The position numbers and the translations under genes are program-made. Below are positions 1 to 5,501 of a stretch of 5,501 nucleotides of DNA, piece after piece; within the stretch, counting starts at the first letter, position 1, and the number at the start of each line of letters is the position of its first letter. This DNA is from Alphaproteobacteria bacterium (lineage in GTDB: Bacteria; Pseudomonadota; Alphaproteobacteria; Micropepsales; Micropepsaceae). The notes under the pieces were generated by a model, which made no database searches, was not told the DNA's origin, and was given only the letters and a program-made list of their open reading frames with translations. The DNA lies in contig JAFKFF010000017.1 in the NCBI GenBank assembly GCA_017307315.1, positions 1 to 5,501 of the forward strand, written 5' to 3'.

Positions 1-92
1 AATCGGGCCAGGAAAAAGGCGCAAGACCGCGGCCGGGCTGGCCCCATTCCTGCAGCCAAGGGCTCGCAGCCTTTGTTGCCGGCCCGCCGTGA
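1..92 (+). CDS. Possible 3' end of an upstream gene (29 residues, product unknown)
   Basis: Reading from base 3, a frame is open from the left edge to a TGA at 90-92. That stop overlaps the GTG start of the sugar transferase in a GTGA arrangement, the same kind of tight junction seen at 769 and 2927, so it could be the tail of the preceding operon gene. The visible end is Gly/Pro-rich (it closes with LAAFVAGPP) and matches no family I recognise. All three + frames are open across these 88 bases and third-position G/C does not separate them (roughly 70 percent in each), so the assignment rests on the junction alone. No promoter, terminator or clear hairpin is visible here. Confidence 0.3.
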   Translation, partial: SGQEKGARPRPGWPHSCSQGLAAFVAGPP

Positions 93-769
93 ATATCCAG
101 AACGAGTCCTTTTCCGCGCTGGGCGCGGCCTTCCCCGGCTCGGCCCGGGCTGGCCTGGCTCGGGGAACGTCCCCGGCCTTGGATCTCTCCTCCAAACGGC
201 TTTTGGACCTGATCCTGGCGCTGACGGCGCTGGCGATGCTTCTGCCGCTGCTCTTGGGCATTGCCGCCGCGATCAGGCTGGACTCGCCCGGCCCGGTCTT
301 TTTCCGCCAGCGCCGCGCCGGCCGCCACGGCAGGATTTTCGGCATTTTCAAATTCCGCTCCATGCATGTGCTGGAGGATGGCGCGCATGTCGTTCAGGCG
401 TGCGCCGGCGACGCGCGCATCACCCGCATCGGCCGCTTCCTGCGCCGCTCCAGCCTCGACGAATTGCCGCAGCTTTTGAACGTGATCGCGGGCGACATGT
501 CGCTGGTGGGACCGCGCCCCCATGCGCTCGCCCATGACGATTATTACGCAAGCCGCATCGCCAGTTACCGGCTGCGTCAGCTTGTTCGGCCCGGCATCAC
601 CGGCTGGGCGCAAGTGAACGGTGCGCGCGGCGCCACCCCGGAACTTTCCGATATGCAGGCCCGGATCGATTTCGACATTGCCTATGTCGCGCGGCAAAGC
701 CTCTGGCTGGACCTTGTGATCCTGCTGCGCACGCCCGTCGAAGTGCTCCGGCGCCGGAACGCGGTCTGA
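89..769 (+). CDS. ExoY-type undecaprenyl-phosphate sugar phosphotransferase (bacterial sugar transferase)
   Basis: Expected to transfer a sugar 1-phosphate from a nucleotide sugar to undecaprenyl phosphate at the inner membrane, the priming step of polysaccharide synthesis. It has 226 residues, the short ExoY/PglC-like form without the multi-pass N-terminal half of long WbaP/CpsE proteins. A 34-residue variable leader is followed by the family opening SKRLLDL (35-41) and a hydrophobic segment at about 38-62 with a proline at 53, which may form the re-entrant membrane helix. Then come FFRQRRAG (71-78), KFRSM (88-92), SSLDELPQLLNV (121-132) with the D124-E125 pair that matches the PglC catalytic dyad, GDMSLVGPRP (135-144) and RPGITGWAQVNG (167-178). 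The GTG start is chosen because its frame has no ATG, GTG or TTG upstream in the window and it would overlap the preceding stop as GTGA. No Shine-Dalgarno sequence is evident, and the frame is open to the left edge, so a longer N-terminus is possible. The sugar is not predictable. Confidence 0.93.
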   Translation: MNIQNESFSALGAAFPGSARAGLARGTSPALDLSSKRLLDLILALTALAMLLPLLLGIAAAIRLDSPGPVFFRQRRAGRHGRIFGIFKFRSMHVLEDGAHVVQACAGDARITRIGRFLRRSSLDELPQLLNVIAGDMSLVGPRPHALAHDDYYASRIASYRLRQLVRPGITGWAQVNGARGATPELSDMQARIDFDIAYVARQSLWLDLVILLRTPVEVLRRRNAV

Positions 770-1647
770 TGCGCTCGCTCCTTCCCATCCCCGCGGCCTT
801 CGAAGCCCACCAGCCGCCCCGCGGCCATGCCAACGACGCCTATGACGAAGTGATCGTGGGCGGGATCAAGACCGCCTGCCTGTCGCGCCCGGCCCTGGCC
901 CGCCTGATGCTGACCGATTGCCTGGAAGCGCGGCGCCTGGAACCGAACCATCCCAAGCTGATCTTCGCGATCAACGGCCATGCCATCGCGCTGGCCGCCA
1001 GGGACGAGAAATTCCGCCGCATCTTCGAAAGCGCGGATCTTATCCATGCCGATGGCCAGGCCGCGGTCTTCGCCTCGCGCCTTCTGACCGCGACGCCGAT
1101 CCCCGAGCGCAGCGCCACCACCGATTTCATTCACGACGCCGCCGGAATCGCGGCTGAGAATGGCTTGCGCTTCTATCTTTTGGGCGCCACCGAGGAAGCC
1201 AATGCAAAGGCGGCCCGCATCCTGGCCGAGACCTATCCCGGCCTTCAGATCGTGGGACGCCGCCATGGCTATTTCTCGCTGCTGGACGAAGACGATGTCT
1301 GCGACGAGATCAACATCACCCGGCCCGACGTGATCTGGGCGGGCCTGTCGGTGCCGCTGGAATATGACTTCGCGGTGCGCAACAAGAGCCGGCTCAGGGC
1401 CGGCTGGCTGGTGACCTGCGGCGGCTGCTTCAATTATGTCAGCGGCGATTACCGGCGCGCGCCGCGCTGGATGCAGAAGGCGGGGCTGGAATGGCTGCAC
1501 CGGCTCTGGTGCAGCCCGAAAAGATTGTTCTGGCGCTATGCCAGCACCAATCCGCGCGCCCTGCTGCTTCTTCTGACCCGCACCCGGTCGATGCCGACGC
1601 CGACGCCCATGCCCGCCGGTCTGGCGCCCGCCCGCTCGGCCGCCTGA
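769..1647 (+). CDS. WecG/TagA/CpsF family glycosyltransferase (GT26)
   Basis: GT26 enzymes are membrane-associated cytoplasmic transferases that typically add the second sugar, often ManNAc, ManNAcA or glucose, to a lipid-linked monosaccharide. That fits its place directly after the priming enzyme. It has 292 residues. Family signs in order: FAINGHAIALAARD (67-79), ADLIHADGQ (89-97) with D95 at the position of the proposed catalytic Asp of TagA, IPERSATTDFIHDAA (111-125), FYLLGATEEAN (135-145), YPGLQIVGRRHGYF (156-169), INITRPDVIWAGL (181-193), TCGGCFNYVSGDYRRAP (216-232) and GLEWLHRL (239-246), then a basic KRLFWRY (251-257). The usual GxPxQE motif reads SVPLEY here (194-199). The last ~20 residues are Pro/Ala-rich and probably disordered. 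The ATG shares a base with the previous stop (TGATG), with a weak GGA 10 bases upstream; a GTG at codon 28 is a less likely start. Acceptor and donor sugars cannot be assigned. Confidence 0.92.
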   Translation: MRSLLPIPAAFEAHQPPRGHANDAYDEVIVGGIKTACLSRPALARLMLTDCLEARRLEPNHPKLIFAINGHAIALAARDEKFRRIFESADLIHADGQAAVFASRLLTATPIPERSATTDFIHDAAGIAAENGLRFYLLGATEEANAKAARILAETYPGLQIVGRRHGYFSLLDEDDVCDEINITRPDVIWAGLSVPLEYDFAVRNKSRLRAGWLVTCGGCFNYVSGDYRRAPRWMQKAGLEWLHRLWCSPKRLFWRYASTNPRALLLLLTRTRSMPTPTPMPAGLAPARSAA

Positions 1648-1649
1648 CC

Positions 1650-2930
1650 ATGGCGCGCCCTCTCAGCTCCGCGCTTGCGCCGCCCGCGCAGGCTCCATCC
1701 TGGCTTGCCAATCTCTGGCGCTATGGCCTCACCACGGCAGGGCCGGTGGCGACATCGGGCGCGCATTTTCTTGCCTCGCTGATCTTCGTCCGCAATCTGC
1801 CCGCCTCCGAATTCGGGCTTTTCTCTTTCGTGCTCGTGATCGTGCCGTTCGCCATGAGCATGGCGGGCGCATCGCTGGTCCTGCCCATCAACGCCGCGAT
1901 GGGCGAACCGGCTGAGATTCGCGCCCGCACCGAAGCCAGCTGCCTGAAAATGAATCCGGCTTTCGCCGCGCTGGCGGGCTTGGCGGTGTTCGCATTCCTG
2001 GCCCTAACGCGCGCGCCTCTCTTGCCGTCGCTGCTGCTGGCGGGTTTCGGCGCCGCGCTTACCTTCCGCTGGTTCGCCCGCAGCTTTGCTTTCGTCCAGG
2101 GCCGGGCCAAAATCGCCATCGCGTCCGACCTCGCCTATGCCGGAACTCTGGTGGTGGGCCTGGGAGCGCTGCAACTCCTGCATCGGGTGGAATTTCTCGA
2201 AGGGACCGGGCTGCTTCTTCTGGCGGCCCTGACCGGGCTCGCCCCGTTTGGGATGGGATTCTTCCGAAACCAGATCGCCGCGCTGAAAACAGGGCGCCTG
2301 CACGACTATCGCGCCATTTTCCGCGACCTGACGCGCTGGTCGCTGACCGGGGTCATTCTCTCCGAACTCACCGTCAACGCCCAGGCCTATCTGGTGACGT
2401 TCCTGTCCGGCCCCGGGCCCTTCGCGCTTCTGGCGGTGGGTCAGATTCTGATGCGCCCGGCCTCGCTGGTGCAAAGCGCCCTGCCCGACATGGAGCTGCC
2501 GCGCATGACCAAGGCGCTGGCGAGCGGAAAAACGGATCGCCTTTCCCGCATGATGCGGGATTTCCGGTTTGTGTTGATCGCAATATGGCTGGCGACGGTG
2601 GCTCTGGCGGCCGCGATCCTCGCCTTCGCGCCGGAGCTTCTGCTCAAGAAGGGCTATCCGCTTGGCGACATCGTTCTGGTCACGGGCATCACGGCCGCGA
2701 TCATGCTGGTGCGCTGCTTCCGCGCCCCGCCCGCGACCTTCCTGCAGGCGGCCGGCCGGTTCAAGGCGCTGGCCGGCATCGGCCTGCACACCGGCCCGAT
2801 CTCCCTTTGTCTCACCCTGGCCTTTCTGCTGGCGATGGGGCCGATCGCGTCCCTGTTGGGGATCCTGACCGGCGAAATCGTCATCGTCTGGAAACTTCAC
2901 CGGCTGATGCGGGATCGGAAGGCGTCATGA
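1650..2930 (+). CDS. Wzx-like oligosaccharide flippase (polysaccharide biosynthesis protein, MOP superfamily)
   Basis: Likely moves the undecaprenyl-diphosphate-linked repeat unit from the cytoplasmic to the periplasmic face of the inner membrane. It has 426 residues, normal for Wzx. It is hydrophobic throughout with about 12 candidate membrane segments, near residues 28-48, 56-80, 105-120, 124-142, 156-178, 186-205, 232-250, 256-275, 307-329, 340-358, 374-396 and 400-416. The N-terminal stretch SLIFVRNLPASEFGLFSF (43-60) is the characteristic Wzx/MATE-like pattern of a first helix, a short loop with FG, then a second helix. The loop at 278-304 is charged (MELPRMTKAL, DRLSRMMRDF), as expected between the two halves. 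The start is the ATG two bases after the preceding stop. The same frame is open back to 1491, but that stretch lies inside the GT26 gene and reads as non-coding. No clear Shine-Dalgarno sequence is present, so translational coupling is likely. Substrate specificity cannot be read from Wzx sequences. Confidence 0.88.
   Translation: MARPLSSALAPPAQAPSWLANLWRYGLTTAGPVATSGAHFLASLIFVRNLPASEFGLFSFVLVIVPFAMSMAGASLVLPINAAMGEPAEIRARTEASCLKMNPAFAALAGLAVFAFLALTRAPLLPSLLLAGFGAALTFRWFARSFAFVQGRAKIAIASDLAYAGTLVVGLGALQLLHRVEFLEGTGLLLLAALTGLAPFGMGFFRNQIAALKTGRLHDYRAIFRDLTRWSLTGVILSELTVNAQAYLVTFLSGPGPFALLAVGQILMRPASLVQSALPDMELPRMTKALASGKTDRLSRMMRDFRFVLIAIWLATVALAAAILAFAPELLLKKGYPLGDIVLVTGITAAIMLVRCFRAPPATFLQAAGRFKALAGIGLHTGPISLCLTLAFLLAMGPIASLLGILTGEIVIVWKLHRLMRDRKAS
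2917..2922 (+). promoter_or_regulatory. Ribosome binding site for the GT2 gene at 2927
   Basis: GGAAGG lies four bases before the ATG at 2927, inside the last codons of the flippase gene, with a further GGGA at 2911-2914. This is the best Shine-Dalgarno-like sequence in the window. With the ATGA overlap it fixes the start of the glycosyltransferase at 2927 and not the upstream end of the open frame at 2585. Confidence 0.55.
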
Positions 2931-3616
2931 CGGACCATGTCCTGATCGCCATTCCCACCTACAAACGGCCCCGAAGCCTGGCGCGGCTGTTGGACGCCAT
3001 TGCGCGATTGGAAGACAGGCGCGGCATCGCACAGGTCCGCAACCGGCTGGTGGCCGAAGCGCTCAAGAGCGACGCGCAGTTTCTCGCCATGATCGACGAC
3101 GACGAATGGCCGGAGCCGGGCTGGATCCGCGAATTCCTCGAGGCGCAACGCATTACCGGTGCCGATGTGCTGCAGGGTTCGATCCTGTTCGCGCACAAGG
3201 GCGATCGTCCCAAGCCGGTCCCCGATATCCGCCATGCCACCGGTCCGGTCGAGATTCTGGAAGGCGCCGGCAATCTTCTGATCCGCCGGCCGGTGCTGGA
3301 AAAGACCGCATCGCCCTGGTTCGATCCGGCCTTCGCGCTCACCGGCGGCGAGGACCTGGATTTCTTCGTGCGTCTGAAGCGCGCCGGCTGGCGCTTCGGC
3401 TGGGCCGACAAGGCCCGCGCGCTGGGCGAGGTGCCCGCCGTCCGCGACGATCTTCGCTGGGTGCTGCGGCGCGCCTCTCATCCTCGCCTTAAGCCCGAAT
3501 CACCGGCGCCGCCCGCTCGTTCGTTTCGGCCGGGCGGTGGGCAAACTCACGGCGATGGCGGGCCTGCGCTACAACGAATATGCCGCGGTCCATGGCGCAT
3601 GACGGTCTTGCCTTAA
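2927..3616 (+). CDS. Family 2 glycosyltransferase, probably defective (internal deletion and C-terminal frameshift)
   Basis: As written it encodes 229 residues with GT2 (GT-A fold) signatures: VLIAIPTYKRP (5-15), GIAQVRNRLVAEAL (33-46), FLAMIDDDEWPEPGWI (52-67) with the metal/nucleotide-binding aspartates D57-D59, GAGNLLIRRPV (113-123), and GGEDLDFFVRLKRAGW (140-155) with E142-D143 as the catalytic-base region. Two things are wrong. In this family about 60-70 residues normally separate the IPT motif from GIAxxRN, with the first acidic strand (VVxDND type) between them; here only about 21 do, so roughly 40 residues seem to be missing near codon 29 (about 3013). After WVLRRA (178-183) the reading frame becomes unlike the family, while the expected tail continues in another frame to a stop at 3602. 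The start is the ATG in an ATGA overlap with the flippase, with GGAAGG upstream. A sequencing or assembly error is the alternative to gene decay. Substrate unknown. Confidence 0.8.
   Translation: MTDHVLIAIPTYKRPRSLARLLDAIARLEDRRGIAQVRNRLVAEALKSDAQFLAMIDDDEWPEPGWIREFLEAQRITGADVLQGSILFAHKGDRPKPVPDIRHATGPVEILEGAGNLLIRRPVLEKTASPWFDPAFALTGGEDLDFFVRLKRAGWRFGWADKARALGEVPAVRDDLRWVLRRASHPRLKPESPAPPARSFRPGGGQTHGDGGPALQRICRGPWRMTVLP
3476..3602 (+). pseudogene. Out-of-frame C-terminal tail of the GT2 gene
   Basis: In the frame of base 3498 the DNA reads NHRRRPLVRFGRAVGKL and then GLRYNEYAAVHGA before a TGA at 3600-3602. This is the kind of C-terminus (basic stretch, small helix, RYxEY..xHG) that follows the WVLRR motif in this GT2 group. 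Over 3498-3599 this frame has G/C at third positions in 26 of 34 codons. The frame continuous with the rest of the gene has 18 of 33 and yields a Pro/Gly/Arg-rich sequence. The shift lies between about 3476 and 3497. It equals one extra base or loss of 3n+2 bases, and loss of a short block is likely because the usual R.GN(S/T) motif after WVLRRA is absent. Seen in sequence; the family comparison is from memory. Confidence 0.65.
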
Positions 3617-4902
3617 ATTACTCCTCCGCGCGGCAAGCCCCGCGCAGCCTCTTCGCCGAAATCGCTTTCATTCTTCTGCTGCTGATCCTGTTCGTGGGGC
3701 TGTCGCCTTTCGCGCCGCCGCCTTCGCCCACCACCGTGAACATGACGGCGCCCGCGCCCGGCGACATGCTGCGCCAGGTGCTTTTTCTTTCCACCTTTGC
3801 GCTCGTCCTGGTGGCGGGCGCGATGCGGCAAGGCTTCAGGATGCTGCGCGCCGTTCCCCCGCTGCTGGTGCTGCTGCTGGGCTGGTGCTTTCTGTCGGTC
3901 TTCTGGTCGGCCGTTCCGGACGTCACCTTCCGGCGCGCGACACTGGCCGCGATCGTCGTCATCTCCACCCTTTTGAGCGTCGATCTGATCGGCCCTGGCC
4001 GCGCCTTCCTGCTGTGGCGGATAACGCTCGCCGTCATTCTGGCGGTGAACTGGCTTTCCATCCCGCTCGTCGAAACCGCCATGCATCTTCCCGGCGAGAT
4101 CGACCCCAGCCTGGTGGGCGACTGGCGCGGCCTTTATGCCCAGAAGAACACGGCGGGCGCGGTATGCGTCCTGACGGCGCTGTTGTTTCTCTTCACCCGC
4201 AACGGGCACGGCAACTGGATCGGCTGGCTGGTGGTGATCTTGGCCACCGGGTTCTTGGTGATGACCCGTTCCAAGACCGCGCTGGCGCTCTTTCCTCTCT
4301 GCCTTGCCGCGGGACTTGCCTATCGCGTGTCCTGGCGCGACGGCCTTGGCCGGGCGATCTTCCTCTGCGGCGCCTTGCTGGCGGCGACGGCGGGCACCGC
4401 CCTTCTGATCGGAAACTGGCAACAGGTGGCGCAACTTCTGGACGACCCGGCAAGCTTCACCGGCCGCGCCGAAATCTGGCAGGCGATTTTCGCCTATATG
4501 CGCGATCATTTTTATCTGGGCGCCGGCTTCGGCACCATGGCCCATACCGGCGCGCCATCGCCGCTGCATGACTATGCGCGCGGCAATTGGGTGGAAACCA
4601 TTGCCGACAGCCATAGCGGCTATCTGCAGATTCTCGCCGCCACCGGCGCCATCGGGCTTGTGCTGGCGCTCCTGGCGCTCGTCGCCGATCCGCTGTGGCG
4701 GTTCTGGCGGTTGGATTCCGCGCAAAGAGAGTTCAAGGCGCTGCTGTTCGCCCTCTTCGTTTTCGTCCTGGCGCACAATGTCATGGAGACGGATTTCCTG
4801 GAAAGCGACAGCAGCGCCTGGTTCGCGTTCCTGGTCATGCTGGCGAGCCTGAGGGCCCCGTACAACCGAGCCCAAGACAATTCCTTAACCCTGCGGCCCT
4901 AG
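3592..4902 (+). CDS. O-antigen ligase/ExoQ-like polysaccharide polymerase (Wzy_C/WaaL family)
   Basis: Integral inner-membrane protein expected to join lipid-linked units on the periplasmic side, either polymerising repeats (Wzy/ExoQ role) or ligating a chain to an acceptor. It has 436 residues with about 10-12 membrane segments, near 23-40, 64-78, 88-106, 116-135, 143-160, 187-202, 208-225, 229-245, 254-275, 346-366, 383-397 and 408-420, and one large periplasmic loop at about 276-340. Conserved marks are RGLYAQKNTAGA (179-190, the usual hKN motif), MTRSKTA (224-230), FTGRAEIW (289-296), LGAGFGT (309-315), DSHSGYLQILAATG (339-352) with H341 in the functional-histidine region, and AHNVMETDFLES (394-405). 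The order fits ExoQ-like proteins better than classical WaaL, but the two are hard to separate by sequence. The start at 3592 is preferred over an ATG four codons earlier (3580); neither has a clear Shine-Dalgarno sequence. It overlaps the displaced GT2 tail by 11 bases and is fully intact. Confidence 0.88.
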   Translation: MAHDGLALNYSSARQAPRSLFAEIAFILLLLILFVGLSPFAPPPSPTTVNMTAPAPGDMLRQVLFLSTFALVLVAGAMRQGFRMLRAVPPLLVLLLGWCFLSVFWSAVPDVTFRRATLAAIVVISTLLSVDLIGPGRAFLLWRITLAVILAVNWLSIPLVETAMHLPGEIDPSLVGDWRGLYAQKNTAGAVCVLTALLFLFTRNGHGNWIGWLVVILATGFLVMTRSKTALALFPLCLAAGLAYRVSWRDGLGRAIFLCGALLAATAGTALLIGNWQQVAQLLDDPASFTGRAEIWQAIFAYMRDHFYLGAGFGTMAHTGAPSPLHDYARGNWVETIADSHSGYLQILAATGAIGLVLALLALVADPLWRFWRLDSAQREFKALLFALFVFVLAHNVMETDFLESDSSAWFAFLVMLASLRAPYNRAQDNSLTLRP

Positions 4903-4916
4903 GCTCACCCGTAGCC

Positions 4917-5501
4917 ATGGCCACACCCTTCTTCTCTGTGATCGTGCCGGTCTTCAACCGCGCGTGGGCGCTGGAAGCGGCGCTGCGTTCGGTCCTGGCC
5001 CAGACTTGCCAGGATTTCGAGATCATCGTGGTGGATGATGGTTCCGCCGACAATCCCCGCGCGGTGGTGGAACGGCTCGGCGATGCGCGCATCCGCTTCC
5101 TGCGCCAGGACAATCAGGGCGGCGGCATGGCGCGCAACACCGCCATCAACGCCGCCCAAGGCCGCTTCATCGCGCCGCTCGATTCCGACGATGTCTTCCT
5201 GCCGCATCATCTGGAAAAGATGAAGGCGCTTCTGGACGGAAGCGAGAACTTGGTCGGCTATGCCCGCGTCCTCTGCGACCGCGGCGACGGCAACAGATTC
5301 CTGCGCCCGCCCCGCGCCATCCGGCCGCTGGAAAACATGGGCGAATATCTTCTCTGCGAGCGCGGCTTCGTGCCCACCATCACCATCGTGGTGGAGCGCG
5401 AGACGGCGCGCCGCGTGCGCTATCATCCCAGGCTGCGCGCGGCGGAAGATCTGGATTTCGCGGTTCGGCTGGCGCTGGAAGGCTGCCGCTTCGAGATGCT
5501 G
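4917..5501 (+). CDS. Family 2 glycosyltransferase, partial (runs off the right edge)
   Basis: Cytoplasmic GT-A fold transferase expected to add a sugar to the growing lipid-linked oligosaccharide. The first 195 codons are present with no stop, so the 3' end lies beyond the window. Motifs in order: FFSVIVPVFNRAWALEAALR (5-24), FEIIVVDDGSADN (34-46) with the D40-D41 nucleotide-binding pair, NQGGGMARNTAIN (66-78), FIAPLDSDDVFLPHHLEKM (84-102) with the DxD motif D89-S-D91, and RAAEDLDFAVRLALEGCRF (174-192) with E177-D178 as the likely catalytic-base region. Everything expected of a functional GT2 N-terminal domain is present, unlike the damaged GT2 at 2927. It begins 14 bases after the ligase/polymerase stop. 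The ATG at 4917 is placed by the normal distance to the first beta-strand; no good Shine-Dalgarno sequence precedes it. Sugar specificity is unknown. Confidence 0.93.
   Translation, partial: MATPFFSVIVPVFNRAWALEAALRSVLAQTCQDFEIIVVDDGSADNPRAVVERLGDARIRFLRQDNQGGGMARNTAINAAQGRFIAPLDSDDVFLPHHLEKMKALLDGSENLVGYARVLCDRGDGNRFLRPPRAIRPLENMGEYLLCERGFVPTITIVVERETARRVRYHPRLRAAEDLDFAVRLALEGCRFEML

Noticed and set aside
73..537. 154-residue + frame starting with TTG at 73
   Set aside because: It overlaps the sugar transferase in another frame and is Arg/Pro/Gly-rich with no domain.
682..1500. 272-residue minus-strand open frame opposite the GT26 gene
   Set aside because: The + strand carries an unmistakable GT26 protein; the antisense frame is a GC-driven shadow.
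1491..1649. In-frame upstream extension of the flippase to an ATG at 1491
   Set aside because: It lies within the conserved C-terminal part of the GT26 gene and its translation is His/Asp/Ala-rich and unlike any Wzx N-terminus. The ATG at 1650 gives a normal-length protein.
1649..1654. CCATGG at three gene starts (1649, 3591 and 4916)
   Set aside because: This follows from Ala as the second codon and high GC before the start; there is no reason to see a shared regulatory element.
2004..2900. Long minus-strand open frame opposite the flippase
   Set aside because: Its translation is Gln/Arg/Gly-rich low-complexity sequence, typical of the antisense of a GC-rich membrane protein gene, with no recognisable motif.
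2585..2926. In-frame upstream extension of the GT2 gene to 2585
   Set aside because: It is a shadow frame over flippase membrane segments. The ATGA overlap and GGAAGG before 2927 define the start, and the first beta-strand motif follows immediately.
3613..4875. 420-residue minus-strand open frame opposite the ligase/polymerase
   Set aside because: It is highly Arg/Gln/Gly-rich and is the mirror of a hydrophobic coding strand with clear family motifs.
4903..4916. Possible terminator or promoter between the ligase/polymerase and the last GT2
   Set aside because: Only 14 bases separate the genes, with no stem-loop followed by a T-run and no recognisable -35/-10 pair.
1..5501. CRISPR arrays, tRNAs, insertion sequences, toxin-antitoxin or defence genes
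   Set aside because: I saw no spaced repeats, terminal inverted repeats, transposase motifs, tRNA-like folds or defence domains. The window is filled by polysaccharide genes.

Overview
The window is a GC-rich, one-direction stretch of a polysaccharide (exopolysaccharide or capsule type) biosynthesis locus. Every supportable gene is on the + strand and they are packed end to end: stop/start overlaps at 89-92 (possible), 769 and 2927-2930, gaps of 2 and 14 bases elsewhere, and no intergenic stretch over 100 bases. It looks like the middle of one long operon running past both edges. High GC with strong G/C at third codon positions, and the style of the ExoY-like, WecG/CpsF-like and ExoQ-like proteins, fit a proteobacterium, most likely an alphaproteobacterium. 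That placement is inference; there is no rRNA or other marker here.

Layout: 1-92, possible 3' tail of an upstream gene; 89-769, short ExoY-type phosphoglycosyl transferase that would load the first sugar phosphate onto undecaprenyl phosphate; 769-1647, GT26 (WecG/TagA/CpsF) transferase, likely adding an early sugar; 1650-2930, Wzx-like flippase; 2927-3616, a family 2 glycosyltransferase (GT2) that looks damaged; 3592-4902, O-antigen ligase/ExoQ-like membrane polymerase or ligase; 4917 to the right edge, the first 195 codons of a second, intact-looking GT2.

Together these supply most steps of a Wzx/Wzy-type pathway: priming on the lipid carrier, chain extension in the cytoplasm, flipping across the inner membrane, and polymerisation or transfer on the periplasmic side. 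Chain-length control (Wzc/ExoP), export (Wza) and regulators are not in the window. The combination of short primer, GT26, Wzx, ExoQ-like protein and GT2s resembles Caulobacter-type holdfast or other alphaproteobacterial exopolysaccharide loci, but the sugar composition cannot be read from this sequence.

The most notable point is the GT2 at 2927. It appears to lack about 40 residues near its N-terminus, including the first nucleotide-sugar-binding acidic region. It also loses frame near 3476-3497: the family-like C-terminal tail is still legible in another frame, ending at a stop at 3602. I see no previously undescribed system. This is a recognisable polysaccharide locus with one probably decaying (or mis-assembled) gene.
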